Origin: Asanoa ishikariensis
Lineage (GTDB): Bacteria > Actinomycetota > Actinomycetes > Mycobacteriales > Micromonosporaceae
Length of the DNA: 64,000 nt
Direction of reading: 5' to 3'
Assembly: GCF_900107455.1 (NCBI RefSeq)
Contig: NZ_FNQB01000001.1
Coordinates: 248,001 to 312,000 of the forward strand
The translations under genes were made by a program, and so were the position numbers. Under the pieces are notes generated by a model that saw nothing but the letters and a program-made list of their open reading frames with translations, searched no databases and was not told the origin of the DNA. Shown in pieces: positions 33,008 through 41,894 of the stretch. The stretch's first letter is position 1. Every line of letters starts with the position of its first letter.

Positions 33008-33110
33008 CCGTAGCCGAAGGTCTCGCTCACCTCACGGCCGAGGCCGTCAGGTCGGGTGGCCGGGCGCGGACGCCAGTGTGTCGACCACCACGTTGGGAGC
33101 TACTCCCCTT
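33008..33110 (-). ncRNA. yybP-ykoY manganese riboswitch aptamer
   Basis: On the minus strand the leader contains GGGGAGTAGCTCCC (33108-33095) and GTGAGCGAGACCTTCGG (33030-33014), the two conserved loop segments of yybP-ykoY aptamers, separated by a variable hairpin. It directly precedes a GDT1-type Mn exporter, the most typical partner gene. A covariance search (Rfam RF00080) would confirm. Confidence 0.82.
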
Positions 33111-33124
33111 CGCAGCCACCCACG

Positions 33125-33679
33125 CTACTGGGTCAGCACCCAGATCGGAAGATCACCAAGGTGTGTGCTGCCGCTCACTCGCCAGCCGGCACGCTCGTAC
33201 AAGGCGACATTGCCCTTGTTCGTCGTCTCCAGATAGGCCGGCAGTCCAGCCTCCGCAGCCGCAGCCAGCCCCGGCTTCATCACCGAACGACCAAGCCGGC
33301 GGCCGGCGTGAGAGGGGTGGGTGGCGAGCACCCCGAGGTACCAGAACGGCTCCCCGCGCGGGAAGAAGCCCTGCACCGCGCGGTGGTAGTCGTCGAGCCG
33401 TGCCAACGCCTCGTCGGAGACCGCCAACTTAGGCTCGTCCGAAGACCAACCTCCGGGCGCGTCCCACATCGCCAGGGACCGGCCGCCCTCGATCACCCAG
33501 GTGGTACCCGGCCCGACCCGCTGGTCGAACAGGTGACCGGCGAACTCGGCAGCCTCGGCATCACGGGTCACCGGATCGCGGAAGAAATACCGAAACGCCG
33601 GATCCTGGTCGAACGCGGCGACGACGGTCTCGACCACCTGCTGGCGATGAGCCGCCGTCGCCCGTTCCACGTGAATCAT
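33125..33679 (-). CDS. GNAT family N-acetyltransferase
   Basis: A 184-residue protein. The acetyl-CoA loop is HPSHAGRRLGRSVMKPG (about 120-137), preceded by WYLGVLATHPS and followed by AYLETTNKGNVALYERAGW, the GNAT end motif. The substrate is unknown. It ends only 14 bases upstream of the riboswitch on the same strand, so some read-through into the GDT1 transcript is possible. Confidence 0.88.
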   Translation of the reverse strand: MIHVERATAAHRQQVVETVVAAFDQDPAFRYFFRDPVTRDAEAAEFAGHLFDQRVGPGTTWVIEGGRSLAMWDAPGGWSSDEPKLAVSDEALARLDDYHRAVQGFFPRGEPFWYLGVLATHPSHAGRRLGRSVMKPGLAAAAEAGLPAYLETTNKGNVALYERAGWRVSGSTHLGDLPIWVLTQ

Positions 33680-33689
33680 GCGAAACACC

Positions 33690-35756
33690 CTAGCGTTGGG
33701 CCGGAGCCCCCGCGAGCGCGATTCCCCCGCCCGAGGAGTCGAGGTCGACCGCCGCCTGAGTGAACTGCGCGTCGTGCAGCCGCCGGTACGCCCCACCTGC
33801 CTCGAGCAACTCGGCGTGCGTTCCCTGCTCCACGATGCGACCCCGTTCCATCACCAGGATCAGGTGGGCGTCGCGGATCGTGGAGAGCCGGTGCGCGATC
33901 ACGAAGCTCGTCCGGTCGGAGCGCAGCGCGGCCATCGCCCGTTGGAGCAACGCCTCCGTACGCGTGTCGACCGAGCTCGTCGCCTCGTCCAGGATCAGCA
34001 GCGACGGGTCGGCCAGGAACGCGCGCGCGATCGTGATGAGCTGCCGCTCACCCGCGCTGACGTTGCTGCCCTCCTCGTCGATCAGCGTGTCGTAGCCGTC
34101 CGGCAGGCTGCGCACGAACCGGTCCACGAACGTCGCCTCGGCCGCCGCATGGATCTCGGCCTCCGACGCATCGGGGTTCCCGTACGCGATGTTGTCCCGG
34201 ATCGTGCCACCGAACAGCCAGGTGTCCTGCAGGACCATGCCGATCTCGCCGCGCAGCGTCTCGCGTTTCATCGTGGTGATGTCGACGCCGTCGAGCGTGA
34301 TCCGGCCGCCGTCCAGCTCGTAGAACCTCATGACCAGATTCACCAGCGTGGTCTTGCCGGCACCCGTCGGTCCGACGATCGCCACCGTGTGCCCGGGCTC
34401 GGCGACCAGCGACAGGTCGTCGATCAGCGGGGTGTCCGGGGTGTAGCGGAACGAGACGTGCTCGAACTCGACCCGGCCGTGCGGCTGGTGCACCTCCACG
34501 GCCGGCGAAGGGTCGGGCACCTGCTCGTCGGCGTCCAGCAGGTCGAACACCCGCTCGGCCGACGCGACGCCGGACTGCAAGAGGTTGGCCACCGACGCGA
34601 GCTGGGTCAGCGGCTGGGTGAACTGACGCGAGTACTGGATGAACGCCTGCACGTCGCCCAGCGTCATCGTGCCCGAGGCGACCCGGAGCCCACCGAGGAC
34701 GGCGATCACCGCGTAGCTCAGGTTTCCGATGAAGAACATCGCCGGCATGATGATTCCGGAGATGAACTGCGCCCCGAAGGCGGCCTTGAACAACTGGTCG
34801 TTGCGGGCCTCGAACTCGGCCTCCACCTCACGCTGGCGGCCGAACACCTTGACGAGCTCGTGGCCGGTGAAGGCCTCCTCGATGTGCGCGTTGAGCCGGC
34901 CGGTGTGCTGCCACTGCGCGATGAACTTCTTCTGCGACCGCTTGCCGATCTGTGCCGTGATCACGAACGAGAGCGGCACGGCGACGAGCGCGACCACGGC
35001 CAGCAGTGGCGAGATCACGAACATCAGCGTGACCACGCCGATCACCGTCAGCAGCGAGGTCAGGACCTGGCTCAGGGTCTGCGACAGGCTCTGCGAGATG
35101 TTGTCGATGTCGTTGGTGACCCGGCTGAGCAGCTCGCCGCGGGGCTGCTGGTCGAAGTAGGGCAGCGGCAGCCGGTTGAGCTTGTCCTCGACGTCGCCGC
35201 GCAGCTTGCGGATCGCGCTCTGCACCACGCCGTTGAGCACCCAGCCCTGCAACCAGGACAGCACGCTGGCCACGACGTAGATGCCGAGCACGATCAGCAG
35301 GATCCGCGCGAGCTGGTGGAAGTCGATGCCGACGCCCGGGATCGGCTTGGACTTCAGCAGCAGGTCGGCGAAGTTGTTCTGGCCGCCGGCCCTCGCCGCG
35401 TCGGCGGCCTGGTCGAGACTGGCGCCCTCGGGCAGGCGCCGGCCGAGCACGCCGCGGAAGATGATGTCGGTCGCGTGGCCGAGGATCTTCGGACCGATCA
35501 CCGAGAGCGTGACGCTGGCCAGCGCCAACAAGATGATCAAAGCAAGCTTGCCTCGGTACGGGCTGAGCCGGCGCAGCAGGCGCTTGGCCGATGGCACGAA
35601 GGTCATCGACTTCTCGGCCGGCATGCCGGCGCTCATCCACGGCGGGCCGCCACCACCGGTCCGCCGTCCAGCGGCGGGCAACCGGCTCGGGGTAACCCGG
35701 GCTCCGCCACCGCCGTTCTGCGGCGCGGGCGTGGGGGCGTTCTTTGGCGCGGTCAT
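33690..35756 (-). CDS. ABC exporter subunit (permease-ATPase), catalytic partner
   Basis: A 688-residue half-transporter: a Pro/Gly-rich N-terminal tail of about 50 residues, six transmembrane helices (about 60-370), then an ATPase domain with Walker A GPTGAGKTT, signature NVSAGERQL and Walker B LLILDEATSSVD with the catalytic Glu. The ATG overlaps the stop of the partner gene (ATGA), so the pair is translationally coupled. With its partner it forms a heterodimeric multidrug- or lipid-type exporter, where this subunit should supply the consensus Walker B Glu. Confidence 0.92.
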   Translation of the reverse strand: MTAPKNAPTPAPQNGGGGARVTPSRLPAAGRRTGGGGPPWMSAGMPAEKSMTFVPSAKRLLRRLSPYRGKLALIILLALASVTLSVIGPKILGHATDIIFRGVLGRRLPEGASLDQAADAARAGGQNNFADLLLKSKPIPGVGIDFHQLARILLIVLGIYVVASVLSWLQGWVLNGVVQSAIRKLRGDVEDKLNRLPLPYFDQQPRGELLSRVTNDIDNISQSLSQTLSQVLTSLLTVIGVVTLMFVISPLLAVVALVAVPLSFVITAQIGKRSQKKFIAQWQHTGRLNAHIEEAFTGHELVKVFGRQREVEAEFEARNDQLFKAAFGAQFISGIIMPAMFFIGNLSYAVIAVLGGLRVASGTMTLGDVQAFIQYSRQFTQPLTQLASVANLLQSGVASAERVFDLLDADEQVPDPSPAVEVHQPHGRVEFEHVSFRYTPDTPLIDDLSLVAEPGHTVAIVGPTGAGKTTLVNLVMRFYELDGGRITLDGVDITTMKRETLRGEIGMVLQDTWLFGGTIRDNIAYGNPDASEAEIHAAAEATFVDRFVRSLPDGYDTLIDEEGSNVSAGERQLITIARAFLADPSLLILDEATSSVDTRTEALLQRAMAALRSDRTSFVIAHRLSTIRDAHLILVMERGRIVEQGTHAELLEAGGAYRRLHDAQFTQAAVDLDSSGGGIALAGAPAQR

Positions 35757-37486
35757 GCGGTGGCTCCCACCGTGAGCTGCGACTCGACGATCTCCGCGTA
35801 CGTCGGGCTGCTTTCCAACAGTTCGGCATGTCGGCCTCGGCCGACGACGGCGCCGTCCTCGAGCACGATGATCTCGTCGGCGTCGATGATCGTGGACACG
35901 CGTTGCGCGACCACGACGACGGCCGCGTCCGCGGTCACCGGGCGCAGCGCGGCCCGCAGCCGGGCGTCGGTGCCGAGGTCGAGCGCGGAGAACGAGTCGT
36001 CGAACAGGTAGATCTCCGGCTTGCGGACCAGTGCCCGCGCGATGGCCAGGCGTTGCCGCTGACCACCGGAGACGTTGGTGCCGCCCTGGGCGATCGGAGC
36101 ATCGAGCCCCTCAGGCATCTCGGAGACGAAGTCCTTGGCCTGCGCGATCTCCAGCGCCTCCCAAAGCTCCTCGTCGGAGGCGTCCGGGTTGCCGTAGCGC
36201 AGGTTGCTGGCGATCGTGCCGGTGAACAGGTACGGCCGTTGCGGCACCAGCCCGATCTTGCTCCACAGCAGGTCGGCGTCCAGTTCGCGGACGTCGACGC
36301 CGTCGACCAGCACGGCCCCGGCGGTCGCGTCGAACAGCCGGGGCGCCATCGAGATCAGGGTGGTCTTGCCGGCGCCCGTACTCCCGATGATTGCCGTGGT
36401 CCGGCCCGCCGACGCGGTCAGGTCGATGTCGCGCAGCACCGGCGCCGCGGCACCGGGGTACTGGAACGTGACCCCCCGGAACTCAAGGCTGGCCTGCTGG
36501 CTCACGCTGGTGACCGGGTTGGCCGCCGGGACGACCGTGCTGTCGGTGTCGAGCACCTCCGTGATCCGCTCCGCGGCGACCGCGGCCCGGGGCACCATGA
36601 TCAGCATGAAGGTCGCCATCATGACCGACATCAGGATCAGCACCAGATAGTTGAGGAACGCGGTCAGCGCCCCGATCTCGATCTGGCCCGAGTCGACCCG
36701 GCTGGCACCGAACCAGAGCACGCCGACGCTCGACACGTTGAGCACGAGCATGACGGTGGGGAAGATCAGCGCCATCAGCCGGCCGGCGCGCAGCGCGGTC
36801 GCGGTGAGCTCTTGGTTGGCCACGCCGAACCGGTCGGTCTCGAAGGGCTCCCGGACGAACGCGCGGACCACGCGTACGCCGGTGATCTGCTCGCGAAGCA
36901 CTCGGTTGACGCCGTCGATCCGGGTCTGCATCTTGCGGAAGGTCGGGACCATGCGGCGGATGATCAGGCCGATCGCGATGGCCAGCACCGGCACGCAGAC
37001 CAGCATCAGCCAGGACAGGCCGACGTCTTCGCGCAGCGCGAGGATCACGCCGCCGACCGCGGTGATCGGCGCGGTGACCAGCAGGGTGCAGCTCATCACG
37101 ACGAGCATCTGCACCTGTTGGGTGTCGTTGGTGGTGCGGGTGATCAGCGACGGCGCGCCGAACTGGTTGACCTCACGGGCCGAGAACATGCCGACCCGAT
37201 GGAAGATCGCGCCGCGTACGTCGCGGCCGAAGCTCATCGCCGTGCGCGCACCGAAGTAGACGGCCCAGATCGAACAGGCCATCTGCACGACCGTGACGGC
37301 GAGCATCCAGCCGCCGGTCTTGACGATGTAGCCGGTGTCGCCGAGCGCGATGCCCTTGTCGATGATGTCGGCGTTGAGGCTCGGCAGGTATAGCGAGGCC
37401 ATCGTGCCGACGAACTGGAAGGCGACGACCGCCAACAGCGGTTTCGAGTACGGGCGCAGGTAGCGCCGCAGAAGTTTGATCAGCAA
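35753..37486 (-). CDS. ABC exporter subunit (permease-ATPase), degenerate-site partner
   Basis: A 577-residue half-transporter with six transmembrane helices (about 15-320) and an ATPase domain: Walker A GSTGAGKTT, signature NVSGGQRQRL, Walker B YLFDDSFSALD. The catalytic Glu is replaced by Asp, as in known heterodimeric exporters with one degenerate nucleotide site. It overlaps the upstream TetR gene by 7 bases and the downstream ABC gene by 4. The TetR/ABC/ABC operon is typical of drug-inducible efflux. Confidence 0.92.
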   Translation of the reverse strand: MLIKLLRRYLRPYSKPLLAVVAFQFVGTMASLYLPSLNADIIDKGIALGDTGYIVKTGGWMLAVTVVQMACSIWAVYFGARTAMSFGRDVRGAIFHRVGMFSAREVNQFGAPSLITRTTNDTQQVQMLVVMSCTLLVTAPITAVGGVILALREDVGLSWLMLVCVPVLAIAIGLIIRRMVPTFRKMQTRIDGVNRVLREQITGVRVVRAFVREPFETDRFGVANQELTATALRAGRLMALIFPTVMLVLNVSSVGVLWFGASRVDSGQIEIGALTAFLNYLVLILMSVMMATFMLIMVPRAAVAAERITEVLDTDSTVVPAANPVTSVSQQASLEFRGVTFQYPGAAAPVLRDIDLTASAGRTTAIIGSTGAGKTTLISMAPRLFDATAGAVLVDGVDVRELDADLLWSKIGLVPQRPYLFTGTIASNLRYGNPDASDEELWEALEIAQAKDFVSEMPEGLDAPIAQGGTNVSGGQRQRLAIARALVRKPEIYLFDDSFSALDLGTDARLRAALRPVTADAAVVVVAQRVSTIIDADEIIVLEDGAVVGRGRHAELLESSPTYAEIVESQLTVGATA

Positions 37487-38112
37487 CTTTCCCCCGGGTT
37501 GCTCTGGTGGCTGTCGGAGTCCGGGCGGCGCAGCACGCCGTCGAGGAGGACCGAGACGACCTCTTCGGTGGTGAGCGGGTGGTTGTCGGTGATGATCCGG
37601 TGGGTGCCGGCAAAAGTGATCAGGCGGAGCATCCGCGCGACCTCGGTGGCCGGCAACCGAAATTTGTCCTCGTCGGGCACGACCAGCCGCTCGATCGCGT
37701 CCAACATCGGCTGGTGGCTCGGGCGCTCTTCGGGTTTGTGGTGCTGCGGGCCGTCCATCCGCAGGGCGGACATCACGGCGAACGCGGTCTCGAGCCGCTT
37801 GCGCAGGATGTCCACGGCCCGCGCCATCCGCTCGCGGACAGGCAGGTCCAGGTCGATGCCGTTGAGCGCGGCCACGGTCGGCAACGGGTCGAGGACGGTC
37901 GCGATGGCTTCGCGGACCAGCGACTCCTTGTCGGGGAAGACGCGGAAGATCGTGCCCTCGGCGACACCGGCGGCCTCGGCGATCTGCTTCGTCGTGACCT
38001 TGGCGCCGTGCTTGACGACGAGCGGCAGCGTCGCCGCGACGAGGGCGGCACGGCGCTCCTCGGGCGGCAGGGGCCTGGCCCGGCCCCCGGTGGCGGCGGT
38101 TGACGTCATCAC
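37480..38112 (-). CDS. TetR family regulator of the ABC exporter operon
   Basis: A 210-residue protein with a TetR HTH (VAATLPLVVKHGAKVTTKQI, AEAAGVAEGTIFRVFPDKE). It is first in the operon with two ABC subunits, with overlapping genes, and the perfect palindrome at 38128 lies 16 bases before its start. Autoregulation that controls the exporter, relieved by a transported compound, is the obvious model. Confidence 0.92.
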   Translation of the reverse strand: MMTSTAATGGRARPLPPEERRAALVAATLPLVVKHGAKVTTKQIAEAAGVAEGTIFRVFPDKESLVREAIATVLDPLPTVAALNGIDLDLPVRERMARAVDILRKRLETAFAVMSALRMDGPQHHKPEERPSHQPMLDAIERLVVPDEDKFRLPATEVARMLRLITFAGTHRIITDNHPLTTEEVVSVLLDGVLRRPDSDSHQSNPGESC

Positions 38113-38127
38113 GCCGCGAACGTTAAC

Positions 38128-38146
38128 TGAGTGAGTTACTCACTCA
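38128..38146. promoter_or_regulatory. 19-bp perfect TetR operator
   Basis: TGAGTGAGT, a central T, then ACTCACTCA: a perfect palindrome directly upstream of the TetR-ABC-ABC operon. Its TGAGTGAGT half-site is the form often bound by TetR efflux regulators. Confidence 0.9.
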
Positions 38147-38194
38147 CAAGCGAATTGCCTACAGTTTCGCCAGAGGCGAACGCGTCTGGTGAGG

Positions 38195-38551
38195 TCAGGC
38201 GCTCGCGGCGGTCGTCGCGCCGGCCGGCCGGGCCATCAGCTCACCCACGCCGGTGATGTCGAGGATCGACGTCAGGAACCGTGGGACCGACCGCAGGACG
38301 ACCGGCACGCCCGCCTCTTGGCCGCGCTGCCAGGCGTAAACGAGCACCGCGAGGCCCGTGCTGTCGATGAAGGTGAGCCGCTCGACGTCGACGGTCAGGG
38401 TGGCCGGGTCGCGGTCGAGCGCGGAGGTCAACGCGACCCGCAACGCCTCGGCGCACGGGAAGTCGAGATCGCCACGCACGGTGACCACCGAGTCGGCGAC
38501 CTCCACCACCAGCGGCTCCTGATCCGGGACCAGCCGACTCACCGTTGCCAC
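38195..38551 (-). CDS. STAS domain anti-sigma factor antagonist
   Basis: A 118-residue STAS protein: VTVRGDLDFPCAEALRVAL and the phosphorylation motif FIDSTGLAVL with Ser64. Such proteins bind anti-sigma kinases when unphosphorylated and release a sigma factor. It diverges from a SpoIIE-type phosphatase, its natural activator. No HATPase anti-sigma kinase is in this window. Confidence 0.9.
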   Translation of the reverse strand: MATVSRLVPDQEPLVVEVADSVVTVRGDLDFPCAEALRVALTSALDRDPATLTVDVERLTFIDSTGLAVLVYAWQRGQEAGVPVVLRSVPRFLTSILDITGVGELMARPAGATTAASA

Positions 38552-38658
38552 CTCCGCGCCGTTACGACGGACCCATTTTAGGGCAGCTCACGGGAATCCG
38601 CCCGACAGGCAAGGCCCGTACGGTCGATCGGGTGATGCCCCGGACCGCCATCACATGC

Positions 38659-38675
38659 CGCATGACAAACATGCG
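38659..38675. promoter_or_regulatory. Short inverted repeat in STAS/SpoIIE intergenic region
   Basis: CGCATG and CATGCG flank ACAAA about 50 bases before the SpoIIE gene start. It could be an operator. Evidence is symmetry only. Confidence 0.3.
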
Positions 38676-38724
38676 CGTAGGGTGGGTTTCCCAAGCCGAT
38701 TGATCAGGGGAGTAGTCGACGCTT

Positions 38725-40407
38725 GTGAATACCGCGGACCTCGAAGGCTCGGAGTCGGGCGGTCGCCAGGTCCCGGTAACGGCGACGTCCGACAGGCGCG
38801 CCGCCGCGCCGTCGGCACCACGCCGTACCCCACCCGTCGCGAGCGAACCCGCCCTGGTCGACAACTTCCGCGAAGGCGTCGTGGTCACCGACCCGACCGG
38901 CGTGATCCGCGAGTTCAGCCAGCCGGCGCTGACCCTGATGCCCGGGCTCGTGGCCGGCCGCACCTTCGCCGGCTGCGGAGTCGCGCCGCTGACCGCCGGT
39001 GAGCTGACCATCGGCGAGCGCCGGGTGCGCTGCCGCCGGGTCGAGCTCACGGTCGCCGGAGCCACGAGCATCGCCTGGTACGTCGAGGACGTCACCGACG
39101 CCATCGCCCGCTCCGACGCCCTGCTCGCCGAGCGTGGCCGCGCCCGTTTCCTGGCCACCGCCAGCCAGCAACTCGGCAATCCGCTGCACGAGGACCGGGC
39201 GGCGCGGGCCGCCGTACGCCTGGCCGTACCCACGCTGGGCGACGTCGCCGTGGTGGTGCTGGCGCCGCGTCGTGGCCGAGCCCGCTGGTGGCGGGCCGGC
39301 GGCGGCGACGGGCCCACGCTGGTCGACGGCGGCGTGCTGAGCGCGGACGACCTGCCGCCGGCGGTGGCGCAGGCGCTGGACGGCACCGAGCCCTCCGAGG
39401 CCGACTGGCTCGCCGACCAGCTCGCCGAGGCCGGCTGGCTGGGTGGACGCAAACCCGGCGCGGTCGCCGTGCGGGTGGTGTCGCTGCCCGGCAGCGCGGC
39501 GCCGACCGGTGCGCTGGTCGTCGTGCGCGACACCGATCTCGACGAGCACGAGGTGCAGATGGTGCGCGGGTTCGCGGCCCGCGCCGGTGCCGCGCTCGAC
39601 GCCGCCGTGCTCTACCGCGACCAGGCCGAGGTCGCCGAGACGCTGCAGGCCAGCCTCGCGCCGATCGAGCCGCCCAGCGTGGGCGGTGTGCAGTGGGGCG
39701 CCGCCTACCGGCCCGCGCAGAGCTCGCTGCGGATCGGCGGCGACTTCTACGGCGCGCACGAGCAGCCCGACGGCGGTGCGCTGTTCTACCTCGGCGACGT
39801 GTCCGGCAAGGGCGTCGACGCCGCCGTGTTCACCGGCCAGATCCGGCAGGGAATCCAGGCGCTGCGCCGCATCGAGTCCGACCCGGCGCGGCTGCTCACC
39901 CTGCTCAACGACTCGGTGCTGGAGACCAGCCGGGCGCACGGGCACGGCCGCTTCGCGACGATGGTGCTCGGCCGCACGCACCCGACCCACGGTGGCGGAC
40001 TCTCGCTTACCCTGGCCAGCGGCGGTCACCTGCCGCCGATCGTGCTGCGCGCCGACGGGACGGTGGAAACCGTCGACCTGCGCGGCATGCTGATCGGAGT
40101 GGTGCCCGACCCGCGGATCGCCACCGTCACCGTGCAGCTCGCCGCCGGTGAGACCTGCCTGCTGTTCAGCGACGGCGTGACCGAGGCGCGCGGCGGCGTA
40201 CGCGGCGAGCAGTTCGGTTTCGCCCGCCTCGTCGCCGCACTCGAAGGCTGCCAACGCATGCCGGCGCCCGCGCTCGCCGAACGGATCGAGCAGGTGATCG
40301 GCGACTGGCTCGGCGGCCGCAACCACGACGACATCGCGGTGTTCGCGATCCGCGCCGTCGCGTCCGGCGCACCCACCCGGCATCTGCACGCGGTGCCCGC
40401 GCCATGA
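38725..40407 (+). CDS. PAS/GAF-containing SpoIIE-type PP2C phosphatase
   Basis: A 560-residue protein. Residues 45-130 are PAS-like (VDNFREGVVVTDPTGVIREF), 140-290 GAF-like, and 310-550 a SpoIIE phosphatase with the metal-binding Asp motifs GGDFYG, LGDVSGKGVDAA, FSDGVTEARG and NHDDIAVF. It should dephosphorylate a STAS antagonist such as the divergent 38195 product. The stop overlaps the start of the B12-binding sensor gene by 4 bases (ATGA), so the two proteins are made together. Confidence 0.9.
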   Translation: MNTADLEGSESGGRQVPVTATSDRRAAAPSAPRRTPPVASEPALVDNFREGVVVTDPTGVIREFSQPALTLMPGLVAGRTFAGCGVAPLTAGELTIGERRVRCRRVELTVAGATSIAWYVEDVTDAIARSDALLAERGRARFLATASQQLGNPLHEDRAARAAVRLAVPTLGDVAVVVLAPRRGRARWWRAGGGDGPTLVDGGVLSADDLPPAVAQALDGTEPSEADWLADQLAEAGWLGGRKPGAVAVRVVSLPGSAAPTGALVVVRDTDLDEHEVQMVRGFAARAGAALDAAVLYRDQAEVAETLQASLAPIEPPSVGGVQWGAAYRPAQSSLRIGGDFYGAHEQPDGGALFYLGDVSGKGVDAAVFTGQIRQGIQALRRIESDPARLLTLLNDSVLETSRAHGHGRFATMVLGRTHPTHGGGLSLTLASGGHLPPIVLRADGTVETVDLRGMLIGVVPDPRIATVTVQLAAGETCLLFSDGVTEARGGVRGEQFGFARLVAALEGCQRMPAPALAERIEQVIGDWLGGRNHDDIAVFAIRAVASGAPTRHLHAVPAP

Positions 40408-41405
40408 CCGCGGTGCTGGACCCCTCGGTGGAGACCGCCTACCCGCGTTACCTGCACTGCCTGGACGAAGCCGACGAGAACGGCGCGATCGACGTCGCCC
40501 TTTCCCTGTTGGACAGCGGAGTCCCGGCCGAGCGGGTGCTGCTGTCCCTGGTCGCGCCCGCCCAGGCCCAGGTCGGCGAGTGGTGGCAACGCAACGAGTG
40601 GAGCGTCGCGCAGGAGCACGCGGCCACGCACGTCAGCGAGCGGGTGATAGCCGCGGTGGCCACGGCGGTCCGCGCGCGGCCGACCCGGGAGCGGGTCGTG
40701 GTCGCCTGTCTCGACGGTGAGTGGCACGCGCTGCCCGCCCGCCTGGTCGCCGAGGTGCTCCGCCTCGACGGCTGGGACGTGACCTTCCTCGGCGCCAGCG
40801 TGCCCTCGGTGCACCTGGTGTCCTACCTGCATCGGCACGACCCGCGGGCGGTGCTGCTGGCCTGCGCGCTGCCGATGCGGCTGCCACACGCGTTCCGCGC
40901 GATCGAGGCCTGCCGCCGCACCGACGTGCCCGTGCTCGTCGGCGGCCGTGGGTTCGGCTCCGACGGGCGGTGGGCCACCAAGCTCGGCGTCGCCTTCGCC
41001 CGCGACGCCCGGGCCGCGTCGTCGGTGCTGGCCACACCGGCGTTCGACGCCGCGCCGGCGCCGGTATCTCTCGATGACACCGAGTACGCCGGTCTGGTCG
41101 CCACCCGCGTCGAGTTGATCGACCTGGCGCTGGAACGGCTGGATCTGAAGCGGTACTCGCCCGCTCAGGTCGACGCCACGGTCGCCGACCTCGGCTACAT
41201 CGTCGACTCGCTGGCCGCCGCCGTGTACGTGGACGACGCCAGCCTGTTCGGCGAGTTCGTGGGCTGGCTCCTCGAGGTGCTGGACAGCCGCGGCGTCCCG
41301 CTGCACACGGTCGGGCTGACCTTCGACGTCATGGCCGATCGGCTCCGCGACTTTCCCCGGGCGCATCGTTTCCTGCGGGGAGCTGCTCCGCGGCCAGCCG
41401 CCTGA
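40404..41405 (+). CDS. CarH-like B12-binding domain protein
   Basis: A 333-residue protein without a DNA-binding domain. Residues 15-95 form a cobalamin-binding helical cap containing W61-x9-E71-H72, the pattern of light-sensing CarH caps; 96-210 form a B12-binding Rossmann fold with E106-W-H108 (the ExH ligand motif, with Pro for the following Gly) and VLVGGRGFG. Residues 220-333 are an unrecognised helical domain. Coupled to the SpoIIE phosphatase, it may tune sigma-factor release by light or cobalamin state. Light sensing is inferred from the cap motif. Confidence 0.82.
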   Translation: MTAVLDPSVETAYPRYLHCLDEADENGAIDVALSLLDSGVPAERVLLSLVAPAQAQVGEWWQRNEWSVAQEHAATHVSERVIAAVATAVRARPTRERVVVACLDGEWHALPARLVAEVLRLDGWDVTFLGASVPSVHLVSYLHRHDPRAVLLACALPMRLPHAFRAIEACRRTDVPVLVGGRGFGSDGRWATKLGVAFARDARAASSVLATPAFDAAPAPVSLDDTEYAGLVATRVELIDLALERLDLKRYSPAQVDATVADLGYIVDSLAAAVYVDDASLFGEFVGWLLEVLDSRGVPLHTVGLTFDVMADRLRDFPRAHRFLRGAAPRPAA

Positions 41406-41835
41406 TCTCGTCGCCGAACGCCTCGTCCCGTTCGCCGGCCGGGCGACGGGCGGTGAACGCGATCCGGTACCCGTCCGGGTCGGTGACGGTCAGGTCCCGG
41501 GTGTTCCACGGCGTGTCGGTCGGTCCGTCCACTGTGCCTGGTGCCTTCGCCGCCAGCGCCGGCAGCTCCTCGGCCAGCGCCGCGAAGCTGATGCTCCAGC
41601 CCGCTCCCGGCTGCGGCGATCCGCGGCGCACCAGGATGTCCTGGTAGCGCCAGCGACGCAGGTGCACCAGCATCGGCGTGCCGTCCGGGCCCGGGAGCGT
41701 GAACAGGCTGACGAAGTCGAGGCCGTTGACGAAGAAGTCGACCGTACGCTCCAGATTGGACGCTTCGATCGTGAGGAAGGTCGGCATCGGGTAGATGTCC
41801 GTGGTGATGCCGGTATCGAGTGTCGGCTCGGTCAT
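41329..41835 (-). CDS. VOC (glyoxalase/dioxygenase-fold) family protein
   Basis: A 168-residue protein with two VOC-type beta-alpha-beta repeats: FLTIEASNLERTVDFFVNGL and WNTRDLTVTDPDGYRIAFT. Metal ligands are not certain, so it could be an enzyme or a binding protein such as a bleomycin-resistance-type protein. Its 3' end overlaps the convergent B12-sensor gene by 77 bases, an unusually long overlap; the C-terminal 30 residues are polar and outside the fold. Confidence 0.8.
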   Translation of the reverse strand: MTEPTLDTGITTDIYPMPTFLTIEASNLERTVDFFVNGLDFVSLFTLPGPDGTPMLVHLRRWRYQDILVRRGSPQPGAGWSISFAALAEELPALAAKAPGTVDGPTDTPWNTRDLTVTDPDGYRIAFTARRPAGERDEAFGDEIRRLAAEQLPAGNDAPGESRGADRP

Positions 41836-41894
41836 GTTCCGTGACGCTAGGGCCTCCCGCTACGTCAGGGTCAAATCTGGGTACAGCCGGAACC

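Noticed and set aside
33678-36011. 777-codon plus-strand reading frame
   Set aside because: Antisense of the ABC transporter subunits, whose Walker and signature motifs are intact on the other strand.
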